Source of the DNA: Neoalteromonas facilis
Lineage (GTDB): Bacteria; Pseudomonadota; Gammaproteobacteria; Enterobacterales; Alteromonadaceae
NCBI RefSeq assembly: GCF_002807665.1
Contig: NZ_PEAY01000001.1
Coordinates: 1,178,001 to 1,242,000 of the forward strand
DNA length: 64,000 nucleotides
Direction of reading: 5' to 3'
The notes under the pieces were generated by a model. The model saw nothing but the letters and a program-made list of their open reading frames with translations, was not told where the DNA came from and ran no database searches. The position numbers and the translations under genes are program-made. This document shows, piece after piece, positions 16,847 to 24,526 of this stretch. Positions within the stretch are counted from its first letter, which is position 1. Every line of letters starts with the position of its first letter.

Positions 16847-16893
16847 GCTACCAGCAACCCTTTCAGACATAATATTCTCCAGAATTCAATAGC

Positions 16894-17736
16894 TTACTGA
16901 AGAAGACTTAATGCTGCCTGAGGGCGCTGATTAGCCTGCGCTAGCACCGTAGTGCTGGCTTGCTGGATAATCTGCCAGCGGGTCAACTCTGCTGTTTCGA
17001 CCGCAAAGTCGGTATCACGTATACGTGATCGTGCTGCTGACGCATTTTCGGAAATATTACTTAAATTACGAATGGTTGATTGGAAACGGTTTTGAATCGC
17101 ACCCAATTCAGCCCTTGCGCCACCGATAGCGGACAAAGCCCCATCAACAATAGTGAGAAGTGCTGAAGCACCCTGCACCGTCGCGACTGTTTGGCTTGAA
17201 TCTAAACCTAAACCTGTGGCACTGAAACCGTTGATGCCAGGGATTTGAGCCGCCGAAATATTGACGGAAATAAATTGCCCACCGTTTGCACCAACCAAAA
17301 ACGCAGCGGAAAATCCACCGGTTAACAAATCCACACCTGCGAACTGGGTCGTCAGTGCGATTCGGCTTATTTCGGTTTTCAGTGCAGTGACTTCTTTTTG
17401 CAGAGCCACTCGGTCAGCCGACGTGTTAATGCCGTTTTGCGCCTGAATGGCCAGCACCCTGATACGTTGAAGAGCCACCGTAATTTCCTGCATGGCACCT
17501 TCTGCAACTTGTGCTAACGAAATACCATCGTTCGCGTTGCGCACGGCTTGGTTCAACCCTTTGATTTGGGTTGTCATACGATCTGAAATCTGCAATCCAG
17601 CGGCATCGTCTTTCGCACTGTTAATACGAAAACCTGACGACAAACGCTCAAACGCAGTGTTTAGCTGATTGTTTGATGTGAACAGTTGTCGTTGAGCATT
17701 CAACGACGACACATTCGTACTCACGAATAATGACAT
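16894..17736 (-). CDS. fliC: Flagellin C (short flagellin, W-type)
   Basis: The 280-residue flagellin starts MSLFVSTNVSSLNAQRQL and has SSGFRINSAKDDAAGL, with Ser-Ala-Lys in place of Arg-Ala-Ala at this very conserved site. The C-terminal helix reads [12 protein letters not shown] and ends LSLLQ, as in flagellin B. A D2/D3 insert is lacking. AGGAG lies 9 bases before the ATG. The leader of about 220 bases has three (ARN)n tracts, a hairpin and a possible small frame. A sigma28-like promoter lies at 17962-17989. Confidence 0.95.
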   Translation of the reverse strand: MSLFVSTNVSSLNAQRQLFTSNNQLNTAFERLSSGFRINSAKDDAAGLQISDRMTTQIKGLNQAVRNANDGISLAQVAEGAMQEITVALQRIRVLAIQAQNGINTSADRVALQKEVTALKTEISRIALTTQFAGVDLLTGGFSAAFLVGANGGQFISVNISAAQIPGINGFSATGLGLDSSQTVATVQGASALLTIVDGALSAIGGARAELGAIQNRFQSTIRNLSNISENASAARSRIRDTDFAVETAELTRWQIIQQASTTVLAQANQRPQAALSLLQ

Positions 17737-17744
17737 GTTACTAA

Positions 17745-17755
17745 TCTCCTAACGA
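17745..17755 (-). promoter_or_regulatory. Ribosome binding site of flagellin C
   Basis: The minus strand reads TCGTTAGGAGA. All eleven bases are complementary to the loop sequence TCTCCTAACGA in the 3' region of flagellin D (18080-18090). Confidence 0.7.
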
Positions 17756-17765
17756 TTTTTTAGTG

Positions 17766-17940
17766 CCAGACATTATTGTTATTTTTTGACGTCTGGTTTT
17801 TGCGGATCGATCACAATGATCAAATCCACTTTTTTACCGAAGCCTTCAGTCTTACGCTGTTGGTCATCAGTCAACCAAGTCCTCTATTGTTATTATTAGG
17901 CGGTACTTGGCTCAAAGACTCCGCTGTTATTGTTGTTATT
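17766..17940 (-). promoter_or_regulatory. Flagellin C leader with three (ARN)n tracts and a hairpin
   Basis: The mRNA has AAT-AAC-AAC-AAT-AAC-AGC (17923-17940), AAT-AAT-AAC-AAT-AGA (17883-17897) and AAA-AAT-AAC-AAT-AAT (17772-17786). Each consists of five or six A-R-N triplets, the form bound by the distal face of Hfq. The last tract lies in the loop of a CCAGAC/GTCTGG hairpin (17766-17771 with 17791-17796) close to the ribosome site. Hfq binding is inferred. Confidence 0.45.
17779..17874 (-). CDS. Possible 31-residue leader frame in the flagellin C 5' region
   Basis: A TTG start with AGAGGA a few bases upstream opens a frame reading MTDDQQRKTEGFGKKVDL and ending in VIDPQKPDVKK. The composition looks protein-like. 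Another frame just upstream (SLSQVPPNNNNRGLG) could be its former N-terminal part, separated by a frameshift. It may be a leader peptide, a remnant, or chance. No family is recognised. Confidence 0.2.
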   Translation of the reverse strand: MTDDQQRKTEGFGKKVDLIIVIDPQKPDVKK

Positions 17941-17961
17941 TTGCGAATGCCTTTGTTCTAG

Positions 17962-17989
17962 TTATCGTGCAGGAAATAATTAAGCTTTA
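17962..17989 (-). promoter_or_regulatory. Sigma28-like promoter of flagellin C
   Basis: The minus strand reads TAAAGCTT, 12 bases, CACGATAA. The -35 is good, the -10 matches six of eight, and the spacer is one base long. It is weaker than the promoters of A and D, which suggests lower expression. Confidence 0.6.
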
Positions 17990-18044
17990 GATAAAAAATA
18001 AATAAATTTGGTTTTTCTTTATTTTTCAATTGGATAGAAGATAT

Positions 18045-18070
18045 AAAAATGGCCAGACAATGTCTGGCCA
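18045..18070 (-). terminator. Intrinsic terminator of flagellin D
   Basis: The minus strand reads TGGCCAGAC-ATT-GTCTGGCCA followed by TTTTT, nine perfect pairs. Confidence 0.92.
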
Positions 18071-18072
18071 AG

Positions 18073-18099
18073 CGCTCTTTCGTTAGGAGAGAGTGAGCG
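18073..18099 (-). promoter_or_regulatory. 3' UTR hairpin of flagellin D with anti-ribosome-site loop
   Basis: CGCTC and GAGCG pair around a 17-base loop containing TCTCCTAACGA, complementary over 11 bases to the flagellin C ribosome site and over 9 to that of flagellin B. A competing hairpin GAGAGT/ACTCTC (18089-18106) would alter loop exposure. It is placed just before the terminator, as in flagellin B. Confidence 0.5.
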
Positions 18100-18129
18100 G
18101 ACTCTCAACTGTTTGATTACAAACCAAAA

Positions 18130-18146
18130 ACTACCTCCTGGCGTTA
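18130..18146. repeat. 17-base direct repeat, copy 2
   Basis: It is identical to 16667-16683. Here it lies within the loop of the ACTGTTTG/CAAACAGT pairing behind flagellin D. Confidence 0.8.
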
Positions 18147-18177
18147 CGACCAAACAGTAAAGCTAATAACCAGGTTA

Positions 18178-19017
18178 TTATCCTAGTAACTGTAGTGCAG
18201 TCTGAGGACGCTGATTGGCCTGCGACAATACTGTTGTACTTGCCTGCTGGATAATCTGATTTCGCGTCAATTCAGCCGTTTCAGATGCGAAGTCAGTATC
18301 TTTGATACGTGAGCGAGCAGCTGCAACGTTTTCAGAAATGTTGCTTAAGTTGCGAATCGTTGATTGGAAACGGTTCTGAAGCGCACCAAGGTCTGCTCGA
18401 GCACCACCAATCGCTGACAATGCTTGGTCTACAGCACTAAGCACCGCAGAAGCACCTGCTACGTTAGCAACAGTCGAATCTGCTAGACCTAAGCCCGCAG
18501 CACTGAAGCCGTTTACGCCTTGAAGGTTACCTGCAGACAAGTTTACAGAAATATTCTGGCCACCGTTTGCACCCACTAGGAATGACGCTGAGAACGTACC
18601 TGTCAATAGATTTACACCGTTAAACTGAGTATCTGTTGAGATACGTGTGATTTCGGTTTTCAGTGCCGACACTTCTTTTTGCAGAGCCAAACGGTCTGCT
18701 GAAGAGTTAATGCCGTTTTGTGACTGAACAGCCAATTGACGGATGCGCTGAAGCGCGGTTGTTGTTTCGCCTAACGCACCTTCAGTAGTCTGAACCAAAG
18801 AGATAGCATCGTTTGCATTTCTCACCGCTTGGTTTAGACCCTGGATTTGAGACGTCATTCGATCAGTAATTTGAAGGCCGGCCGCGTCATCCGCCGCACG
18901 GTTAATTCTGAAACCCGATGATAAACGTTCAAATGATGTGCTAAGCGCATTTGAAGAATCGAATAACTGACGTTGAGCGTTCAACGCTGAAACGTTAGTA
19001 TTTACGTAAAGTGCCAT
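18178..19017 (-). CDS. fliC: Flagellin D (short flagellin, N-type, probably major)
   Basis: The 279-residue flagellin ([18 protein letters not shown]) has intact D0/D1 ends, a short centre and the normal [12 protein letters not shown] helix, ending LQLLG. It has the best combination of a canonical sigma28 promoter and a perfect terminator, which suggests it is the most strongly expressed flagellin. GGAG lies about 10 bases before the ATG, and a CCAGCGCGCGCTGG palindrome (19041-19054) sits in the leader. Ser/Thr-rich central segments are possible pseudaminic acid sites. Confidence 0.96.
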   Translation of the reverse strand: MALYVNTNVSALNAQRQLFDSSNALSTSFERLSSGFRINRAADDAAGLQITDRMTSQIQGLNQAVRNANDAISLVQTTEGALGETTTALQRIRQLAVQSQNGINSSADRLALQKEVSALKTEITRISTDTQFNGVNLLTGTFSASFLVGANGGQNISVNLSAGNLQGVNGFSAAGLGLADSTVANVAGASAVLSAVDQALSAIGGARADLGALQNRFQSTIRNLSNISENVAAARSRIKDTDFASETAELTRNQIIQQASTTVLSQANQRPQTALQLLG

Positions 19018-19142
19018 AAGGGATACTCCTACACTCTCAGTCCAGCGCGCGCTGGCATTCGGTTTTACCCGACAGTTGGTTCAAATTAGTAGAACACGAC
19101 ACCCTTTAATGGGGGTTTCATGAACTGGCTCTCTCGTGAACT

Positions 19143-19169
19143 GTATCGACGCTATATAAGAACCCTTTA
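19143..19169 (-). promoter_or_regulatory. Sigma28 promoter of flagellin D
   Basis: The minus strand reads TAAAGGGT, 11 bases, GTCGATAC, with canonical spacing and one or two mismatches in the -10 box. A/T-rich DNA lies upstream. Confidence 0.88.
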
Positions 19170-19196
19170 ATAAAAAATTGAAAAAAAATTGATCAG

Positions 19197-19219
19197 GCGG
19201 CAAAAAATTGCCGCTTTTT
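19197..19219 (+). terminator. Plus-strand T-tailed hairpin upstream of the sialidase-like gene
   Basis: GCGGCAA-AAAA-TTGCCGC followed by TTTTT on the plus strand. It lies about 40 bases before the plus-strand gene at 19257, so it could insulate that gene, attenuate it, or stop antisense transcription arriving from the flagellin side. Confidence 0.6.
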
Positions 19220-19256
19220 ATGACTTAATCGGCTGGTTTAACGGATGTTTTTTTAA

Positions 19257-20213
19257 ATGAAAAAAGTGCAAAAAATATTCAATTTGTGGACTAAACGACT
19301 TACCCATGCACACAAGCACTGCGCATTTACCGACCTTATACACTTTAAAAATTCATTGTGGTGTTGCTTTCGCGAGGCAAGCACACATGTCAGTGGTGAT
19401 GGTTATGTGGTGATTTTACAGTTGGACAATGAAGGCCTAATTGTCAGTCGTTACAAGATCAAACAGCCAAACACTGATTTACGCGACCCTAAACTGAGTA
19501 TCTCCCCCTGTGGAAAATTGGTGTTACTCGCATATGCGAGATTTTCAAATTCTGATAATCGTACGATACGCACGCAAAACCAGGTGTGGTGGTCACCCAA
19601 CGGGCTCAGTTGGTCTAGCGCTATCAATTTGGGGATGAATGGATGGTGGTTGTGGCGCATTCGTTGGGCTCAAAGCCAACAATCACAAGCCTATGGCCTT
19701 GCCTATAACCGACGCGCGAATCAAATAGACTTATATCATGGCAATCCGTTGCGCTACATGCAGAAGGTAAAGTCAGGGGTTTTGAGTCTGTCGCGTCATG
19801 ATAAGGGATATCCCAATGAAAGCGATATACATTTGGATAAAAAAGGTAAGATGTGGGCACTAGTGCGTCGAGACGCTGATACATTTAGTGCTCAACTAGG
19901 CTTCGCGAATCCTCCGTACACTCAATGGCAATGGCAAGATTTAACCTACTATGTTGGAGGTCCCGCGTGGATAACATGGCGTGACAGCATGATCGTTGCT
20001 GGGCGGGCGTGGACAGGTAAACACATGGTTACGCGGGTTTGGCAATTGGATCGTAATAACGCCAAACTCATCCCGCTTATTGATTTACCCAGCGCAGGTG
20101 ATAACAGCTATCCTGGATTAAGCATCGAAAACGATAATCTATACGTTAGCTATTACTCAAGCCATCAAGATGCTTGCAGTGAAATATATCTAGCATGCAT
20201 GTCGTTGAACTAA
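19257..20213 (+). CDS. Sialidase-like six-bladed beta-propeller protein
   Basis: The 318-residue protein has no signal peptide. It shows sialidase-superfamily features: FREASTHV at about 38-45 (FRIP-like Arg), LRDPKLSISPCGKLVL at 75-90, an Asp-box-like SPNGLSW at 113-119, ESDIHLDKKGKMWALVRR at 188-205 and SYPGLS near 284-289. Arg39, Arg76, Arg204 or Arg250, Glu188 and Tyr285 are candidate active-site residues. Exo-sialidases remove nonulosonic acids. Here the gene lies between flagellins and flgL, close to a pseudaminic acid operon, so action on Pse-containing glycans is an attractive inference. It may instead be a non-catalytic propeller. It converges with flgL, 2 bases apart. Confidence 0.65.
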   Translation: MKKVQKIFNLWTKRLTHAHKHCAFTDLIHFKNSLWCCFREASTHVSGDGYVVILQLDNEGLIVSRYKIKQPNTDLRDPKLSISPCGKLVLLAYARFSNSDNRTIRTQNQVWWSPNGLSWSSAINLGMNGWWLWRIRWAQSQQSQAYGLAYNRRANQIDLYHGNPLRYMQKVKSGVLSLSRHDKGYPNESDIHLDKKGKMWALVRRDADTFSAQLGFANPPYTQWQWQDLTYYVGGPAWITWRDSMIVAGRAWTGKHMVTRVWQLDRNNAKLIPLIDLPSAGDNSYPGLSIENDNLYVSYYSSHQDACSEIYLACMSLN

Positions 20214-20215
20214 AC

Positions 20216-21439
20216 CTAAATATAATCAAACAACGACAAACTGGTTACGCGCGGAAACGTCGCTAACGCGGCATTCAGTGCCGTTTCTTGTTTGGCAAAT
20301 TCTGCTGATGCTTTTGCATAATCAACATCTTCAATTGCAGACCTTGCGGCTTTATTTGCAATTTCTAGATCCAAATTGGTTTCTTGAATAGATTGAGCAA
20401 CGTTCAATCGTCCACCCAGTGATGAATTCTCTAAGCTTAATTGCTCTAAACCATTATCAATTCCCACTAACGCATCATTAATCGCTTCCTTAAAATCGAT
20501 ACCGGCAAGGTCGTCATCTGTGAGAGCTAGAAACATATCATTCAGTGTTTCAGCTAAGTTTTTCTTCTCTGGTGTATTTAGCGTAATGTCGAAACTCGCT
20601 CCAACAGCACCGTCAAAGGTAAAGTCCATACCTTCATAACTAATCTTCTCACCGGGTTGGAAATTTAATGTATCCAAGACCGCGCCAGTGCCTACATTAG
20701 AAACTTCCACCTGATTGCCTGCTAAAACGGTAAATCTAAAGTCATTGTTTGCAGGTGTAACAGGATCGTAATTATCTTTAAAGAAGTTATCAAATGTCCC
20801 CTGTTGTGCGACCAATTTTTCTTCAAATGTGACACCCGCATTGGCAGAGACGGTAAAGTTGTATCGGGCTAACACATTCTCAAATACAGTTTGCCCAGAA
20901 GTAGAACTTTGTACGGTTACACTATCGGATAACTGGATGTTGTTTGTTCCGCCATCACCTACAAACGAAATTTTGTTTCCGCTGGCGGTGGGGTTAAACT
21001 GGAATGCCTGAGATTCTGATTGGAATCCAGCAAAAATGTATTCTCCACTGGCGTTCTGAGCATTCATAAGATCCAATACTTCATTGCGGATCTGCTCTAT
21101 TTCTGCACCAATGGCTTTTCTATCGGCGTCGGTTGTAAACCCTGCGCCCGATTGGATCACCAGCACGCGCGCTCGGTTCACTGCATTGTTGATGCCTCGT
21201 AACACGGCCTCCTGCTGCTCTAAGGTACTCGCCAGTAAATCATTGTTACGTTGATATTGAGTGATCTTATCCAATTCTTCGGTCAGGCGAACAACCTGTG
21301 CCGCACCGACAGGATCATCTGATGGTTTATTGATCCGCTTGCCTGTTGCAAGCTGCTGCTGGGTATCAGATAGCCCTCGCTGATTGTCTAAAATCGAGCG
21401 AATGTTCTGATCAAATATTTGATTGGTAGAAATTCTCAT
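20216..21439 (-). CDS. flgL: FlgL hook-filament junction protein (HAP3)
   Basis: The 407-residue protein has flagellin-like ends: MRISTNQIFDQNIRSILDNQ and TGKRINKPSDDPVGAAQVVRL at the N-terminus, and AARSAIEDVDYAKASAEFAKQETALNAAL at the C-terminus. FlgL forms the second junction ring between hook and filament. It follows flgK with a 12-base gap and is the last gene of the flgF-L transcript; no terminator separates it from the converging sialidase-like gene. Confidence 0.95.
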   Translation of the reverse strand: MRISTNQIFDQNIRSILDNQRGLSDTQQQLATGKRINKPSDDPVGAAQVVRLTEELDKITQYQRNNDLLASTLEQQEAVLRGINNAVNRARVLVIQSGAGFTTDADRKAIGAEIEQIRNEVLDLMNAQNASGEYIFAGFQSESQAFQFNPTASGNKISFVGDGGTNNIQLSDSVTVQSSTSGQTVFENVLARYNFTVSANAGVTFEEKLVAQQGTFDNFFKDNYDPVTPANNDFRFTVLAGNQVEVSNVGTGAVLDTLNFQPGEKISYEGMDFTFDGAVGASFDITLNTPEKKNLAETLNDMFLALTDDDLAGIDFKEAINDALVGIDNGLEQLSLENSSLGGRLNVAQSIQETNLDLEIANKAARSAIEDVDYAKASAEFAKQETALNAALATFPRVTSLSLFDYI

Positions 21440-21451
21440 GGTTACCTACTC

Positions 21452-23575
21452 CTACCGCGCAACAGATAAAATAGTATCAAACAAGCTTTGAGCCGTACTC
21501 AGAATTCTAGCAGCTGCAGCGTAACTTTGCTGATATCGAATGAGATTAGCCGCTTCTTCATCCAAGCTCACGCCAGAAATCGACTGGTTCCATTCAACAG
21601 AATCAGCATGCATAGCCTCTGCCGCACGTAATGAAACATTTGCACTAGCCGCATCTTCACCCACTCTGCTGACGACTGAAGCATATGCTTCATGGAACGT
21701 TCTTGGCGTCGATGCGTTATTGCTGCTCAGTTGTACCGTATCAGCTTTTTGCAATGCTGCTAAAGCTAACGCATTTCGATTGTCATTAACACCATCAGTA
21801 TTGTAAGCAATAGAGAAGCTATCGCCTGGTTGCGCCCTGCCTTCAAGGCTAAAGTCGTACCCAGGGTAATTGTCCAATGCGCTAAATGCCGCTGGCCACC
21901 CCGGCGCCGCAGACGCCTGCGCTAATAGATTATTATAGTCAGTCACGCCGTTGACAGTAACAATCAAGTTTCCAGCGCCATCTAGCACTTCAAATGATGA
22001 TTCTGAGGTAAAAACAATCCCCGCCGGTGCACCAACCAAACCGCCAGGCGCAGATGCAGCGTCATGAATACCACCAGCCCCATCAAACGCAGACGCGGTA
22101 TTACCTAAGGCACCATCAACCGTCGTATTCGTTACTTTGGTCGACACTAATTGTGCGTCACCCAAGTTATTTATATCGGCATCTACACGGATCGGTAAAG
22201 CAAATGCTAAATCTTCAGCTCTTCTTGTCGCAAGGCTCACATCAGAGGCGGCGCGTCGGGTTGGCTGAATTAAAAATTCATTATCAACGGCATAACCACC
22301 CGCAGAATCAAAGTTAATTTCAATACCATTAGGCAGTTCAGTGAACCCTGTCGCGTTGATCGCAATTCCGGTATAGACAATGGGGTTATTATTTTCATCA
22401 AGCTTGGGAGAGCCATTTGCGTTAATCAGCTCAACTGTGACCTCGTCAGGTACCCCACCCGCAACACTCGTTACCGTGATTTTATAGTCAGCATCTGTCA
22501 GCGTATTGCCTGCGCCTACCGTCACTTGTGCTAATACAGATAAGTTGGGATCAGTCCCTGAGTAGGTGAGCCCTTGAAACTGGGGTAAATTAAAAATATC
22601 ACCACCGAGTTGTTCATCCAAATCCATGCCTAAGCGATTTTGCGCGTTGACAGCATCACCAAACGCCAAAGATAACTGCCCCAGATCACGCTGGGCAGGG
22701 TTTAGTACTTCATCGCGATAACGGAACAATCCGCCAATACTGCCGCCAAGTTGATCTTCAAAGATATTCAGCGTGGTATTCTGTTTTGACCCCGTAAAGC
22801 TGGTACGTAGTTGTAACTCTTTGAACGTGGGGTCTGCGTCCCCTCCCAATTGGAAAACGTTGAACGAACCATCTTCCAATACCAGAGATTCACCACTGGT
22901 GAGGTTTACGACTTTAGATCCGTTTTGGTTCGGGCTTTCGCGCACTTCAATGGAGATTAGGCTAGCAAGCTCATTGATTGCCAGATCACGCTCATTTAAT
23001 AACGAACCCGGATCGTCGAAACGAGAGTTTCCTTCAGCCACAATAATGGCCTTATTCAGTTCACCGATTGACTGTATTAAAGAATTTGCTCGATCAACCT
23101 GAAATTGAAACTCAAGATTTAGCTCTTCTTCTTTATCCAGCATAAAATCAGATAAAGACTGCATTCGACGCAACAATGCTTCGCCTTCACTGAGGACTAA
23201 GTCTCTGCTGGCTAAGTTAGTGGGATCATCAGCAGAAGTTTGCAATGACGCAAAGAACTGACTAAGCCCATTGGAAATACTATTGGCTTCATTTGCGAGA
23301 ACATTATCCAGTGCATCGGTCTTTAGTGTGTATGCTTGAAACTCACCCAGCTGCGTTGTGTCTCGTCGCAACTGATTTTGTGCAAACGTATTAATAACGC
23401 GTTCGGTGGTCCCATAATCAACACCACCGACTAGCTGTGATTTAAACTCTGTACGCTCACGCACATACCCTTCTGTATTAACATTCGCAATGTTATTACT
23501 GGTAGTGTTTAACGCGCGATTACTCGCGTTAATGCCTGATGTGGCGATGCTAAACAGATCAGTATTGCGGATCAT
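21452..23575 (-). CDS. flgK: FlgK hook-associated protein 1
   Basis: The 707-residue protein starts DLFSIATSGINASNRALNTTSNNIANVNTEGY, the rod/hook N-terminal helix, and ends RYQQSYAAAARILSTAQSLFDTILSV. It forms the first junction ring on the hook. It is longer than the 547-residue E. coli protein because of a larger central region with FlgK D2-like beta segments. It lies 6 bases after flgJ and 12 before flgL. Confidence 0.95.
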   Translation of the reverse strand: MIRNTDLFSIATSGINASNRALNTTSNNIANVNTEGYVRERTEFKSQLVGGVDYGTTERVINTFAQNQLRRDTTQLGEFQAYTLKTDALDNVLANEANSISNGLSQFFASLQTSADDPTNLASRDLVLSEGEALLRRMQSLSDFMLDKEEELNLEFQFQVDRANSLIQSIGELNKAIIVAEGNSRFDDPGSLLNERDLAINELASLISIEVRESPNQNGSKVVNLTSGESLVLEDGSFNVFQLGGDADPTFKELQLRTSFTGSKQNTTLNIFEDQLGGSIGGLFRYRDEVLNPAQRDLGQLSLAFGDAVNAQNRLGMDLDEQLGGDIFNLPQFQGLTYSGTDPNLSVLAQVTVGAGNTLTDADYKITVTSVAGGVPDEVTVELINANGSPKLDENNNPIVYTGIAINATGFTELPNGIEINFDSAGGYAVDNEFLIQPTRRAASDVSLATRRAEDLAFALPIRVDADINNLGDAQLVSTKVTNTTVDGALGNTASAFDGAGGIHDAASAPGGLVGAPAGIVFTSESSFEVLDGAGNLIVTVNGVTDYNNLLAQASAAPGWPAAFSALDNYPGYDFSLEGRAQPGDSFSIAYNTDGVNDNRNALALAALQKADTVQLSSNNASTPRTFHEAYASVVSRVGEDAASANVSLRAAEAMHADSVEWNQSISGVSLDEEAANLIRYQQSYAAAARILSTAQSLFDTILSVAR

Positions 23576-23581
23576 CTAGAT

Positions 23582-24526
23582 TTACTCCGACTCACTGTAT
23601 TGTTGCAGTGTTGCGCTATTCAACACTGATAGTATTTTATCTGCATACTTGGGATCAGTCGCATAACCCGATTGCTGCAGGTGACTAAAATACGCCTTGT
23701 TATCATGGGCATTAGCAACGGCTTGCTCGTAGCGTGGATTGGATTGAATAAAGTTGACATAGTCGCGCATACCTTCAGCAAAATTCGCATAGGCTCGAAA
23801 GTGCGCTTTCTCTTGCTGTGCAACAGCACCATTGTATTCCAGCGTTTGCACGGTTGCCTTTTCGCCGTCCCAACGCTTATCAGCTTTAATGCCGAATAGA
23901 TTGTGCGTATTTTCGCCGCTGGTTTTATGGATCATAAATTGTCCCCAGCCAGTCTCTACTGCGGCTTGGGCGACAAGCGCTTTAGGATCTATACCCAGCG
24001 CCTGGGCATGCTCCTTTGCAAGCGGGTACAATTGCTCTACGAAAGCCTCTGGGGAAGCAAATGCCGCTTGTTTTCGATTGGCTGTAGGCGATGTTTCAAA
24101 TTGTTGTTTAGCCTGCTCAATAGCGTGTCGCATTTGCTGATTGTAACCCGCAATATCGCCGTCAGAACGACTTCCACGAAGGTTGTCAGTCAAGTGCTCA
24201 TTGCTCAGCTGGCGCACAATAATATCCGCCAGCCCGAGAGTACCGTTGCTGGCTAAATCAGTGGCGACTTGCTGATCGTGCATATCGCGATAAAACTTCA
24301 CTTGTTGACTATTGAAAGGACTGTCTTCATCCGCTAGCGCCTCTTGGGCTTTGCGCATCGACTTTAGCAGCATATTGATAAAAATCGCTTCAAATTGAGC
24401 AGCAGCCTCTTCCAACGCACCTTCTTGTTGGGTATTGGCCGCGCTACGCAATTGATTCAAACTGCCCATATCATGGACATTGCGCGCCATCTCAAGCTGT
24501 GATTTTATCGCTGATGAACCATCCAT
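23582..24526 (-). CDS. flgJ: FlgJ rod-cap and peptidoglycan hydrolase
   Basis: The 314-residue two-domain protein has an N-terminal rod-binding domain (AAAQFEAIFINMLLKSMRKAQEAL at about 41-64) and a C-terminal glucosaminidase-type domain (PEAFVEQLYPLAKEHAQALGIDPKALVAQAAVETGWGQ near 155-190, catalytic Glu in AAVETGW). It opens the murein sacculus for the growing rod. Its start overlaps the flgI stop in TAATG. Confidence 0.95.
   Translation of the reverse strand: MDGSSAIKSQLEMARNVHDMGSLNQLRSAANTQQEGALEEAAAQFEAIFINMLLKSMRKAQEALADEDSPFNSQQVKFYRDMHDQQVATDLASNGTLGLADIIVRQLSNEHLTDNLRGSRSDGDIAGYNQQMRHAIEQAKQQFETSPTANRKQAAFASPEAFVEQLYPLAKEHAQALGIDPKALVAQAAVETGWGQFMIHKTSGENTHNLFGIKADKRWDGEKATVQTLEYNGAVAQQEKAHFRAYANFAEGMRDYVNFIQSNPRYEQAVANAHDNKAYFSHLQQSGYATDPKYADKILSVLNSATLQQYSESE

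Larger units (their letters stand above)
16428..16893. other. Intergenic region between flagellins B and C
   Basis: These 466 bases hold no protein gene. Contents are the flagellin B leader with a hairpin, a plus-strand sigma54-like site, a plus-strand TGTCA-GAA-TGACA-TTTTTT mini-hairpin at 16556-16574, an 8-bp hairpin (AGGTATGA/TCATACCT) at 16637-16664, a 17-base sequence repeated behind flagellin D, an imperfect tandem repeat, and a plus-strand terminator at 16770-16816. A clear minus-strand terminator for flagellin C was not found. Confidence 0.7.
17737..18177. other. Intergenic region between flagellins C and D
   Basis: The 441 bases hold the flagellin D 3' region (17-base repeat, ACTGTTTG/CAAACAGT pairing, anti-ribosome-site hairpin, terminator), then the flagellin C promoter and its long structured leader. 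Only a doubtful 31-codon frame is present. Confidence 0.75.

Noticed and set aside
14064-19017. Repeat array or mobile element
   Set aside because: The strong repeats are the D0/D1 coding ends of four paralogous flagellins, explained by tandem duplication.
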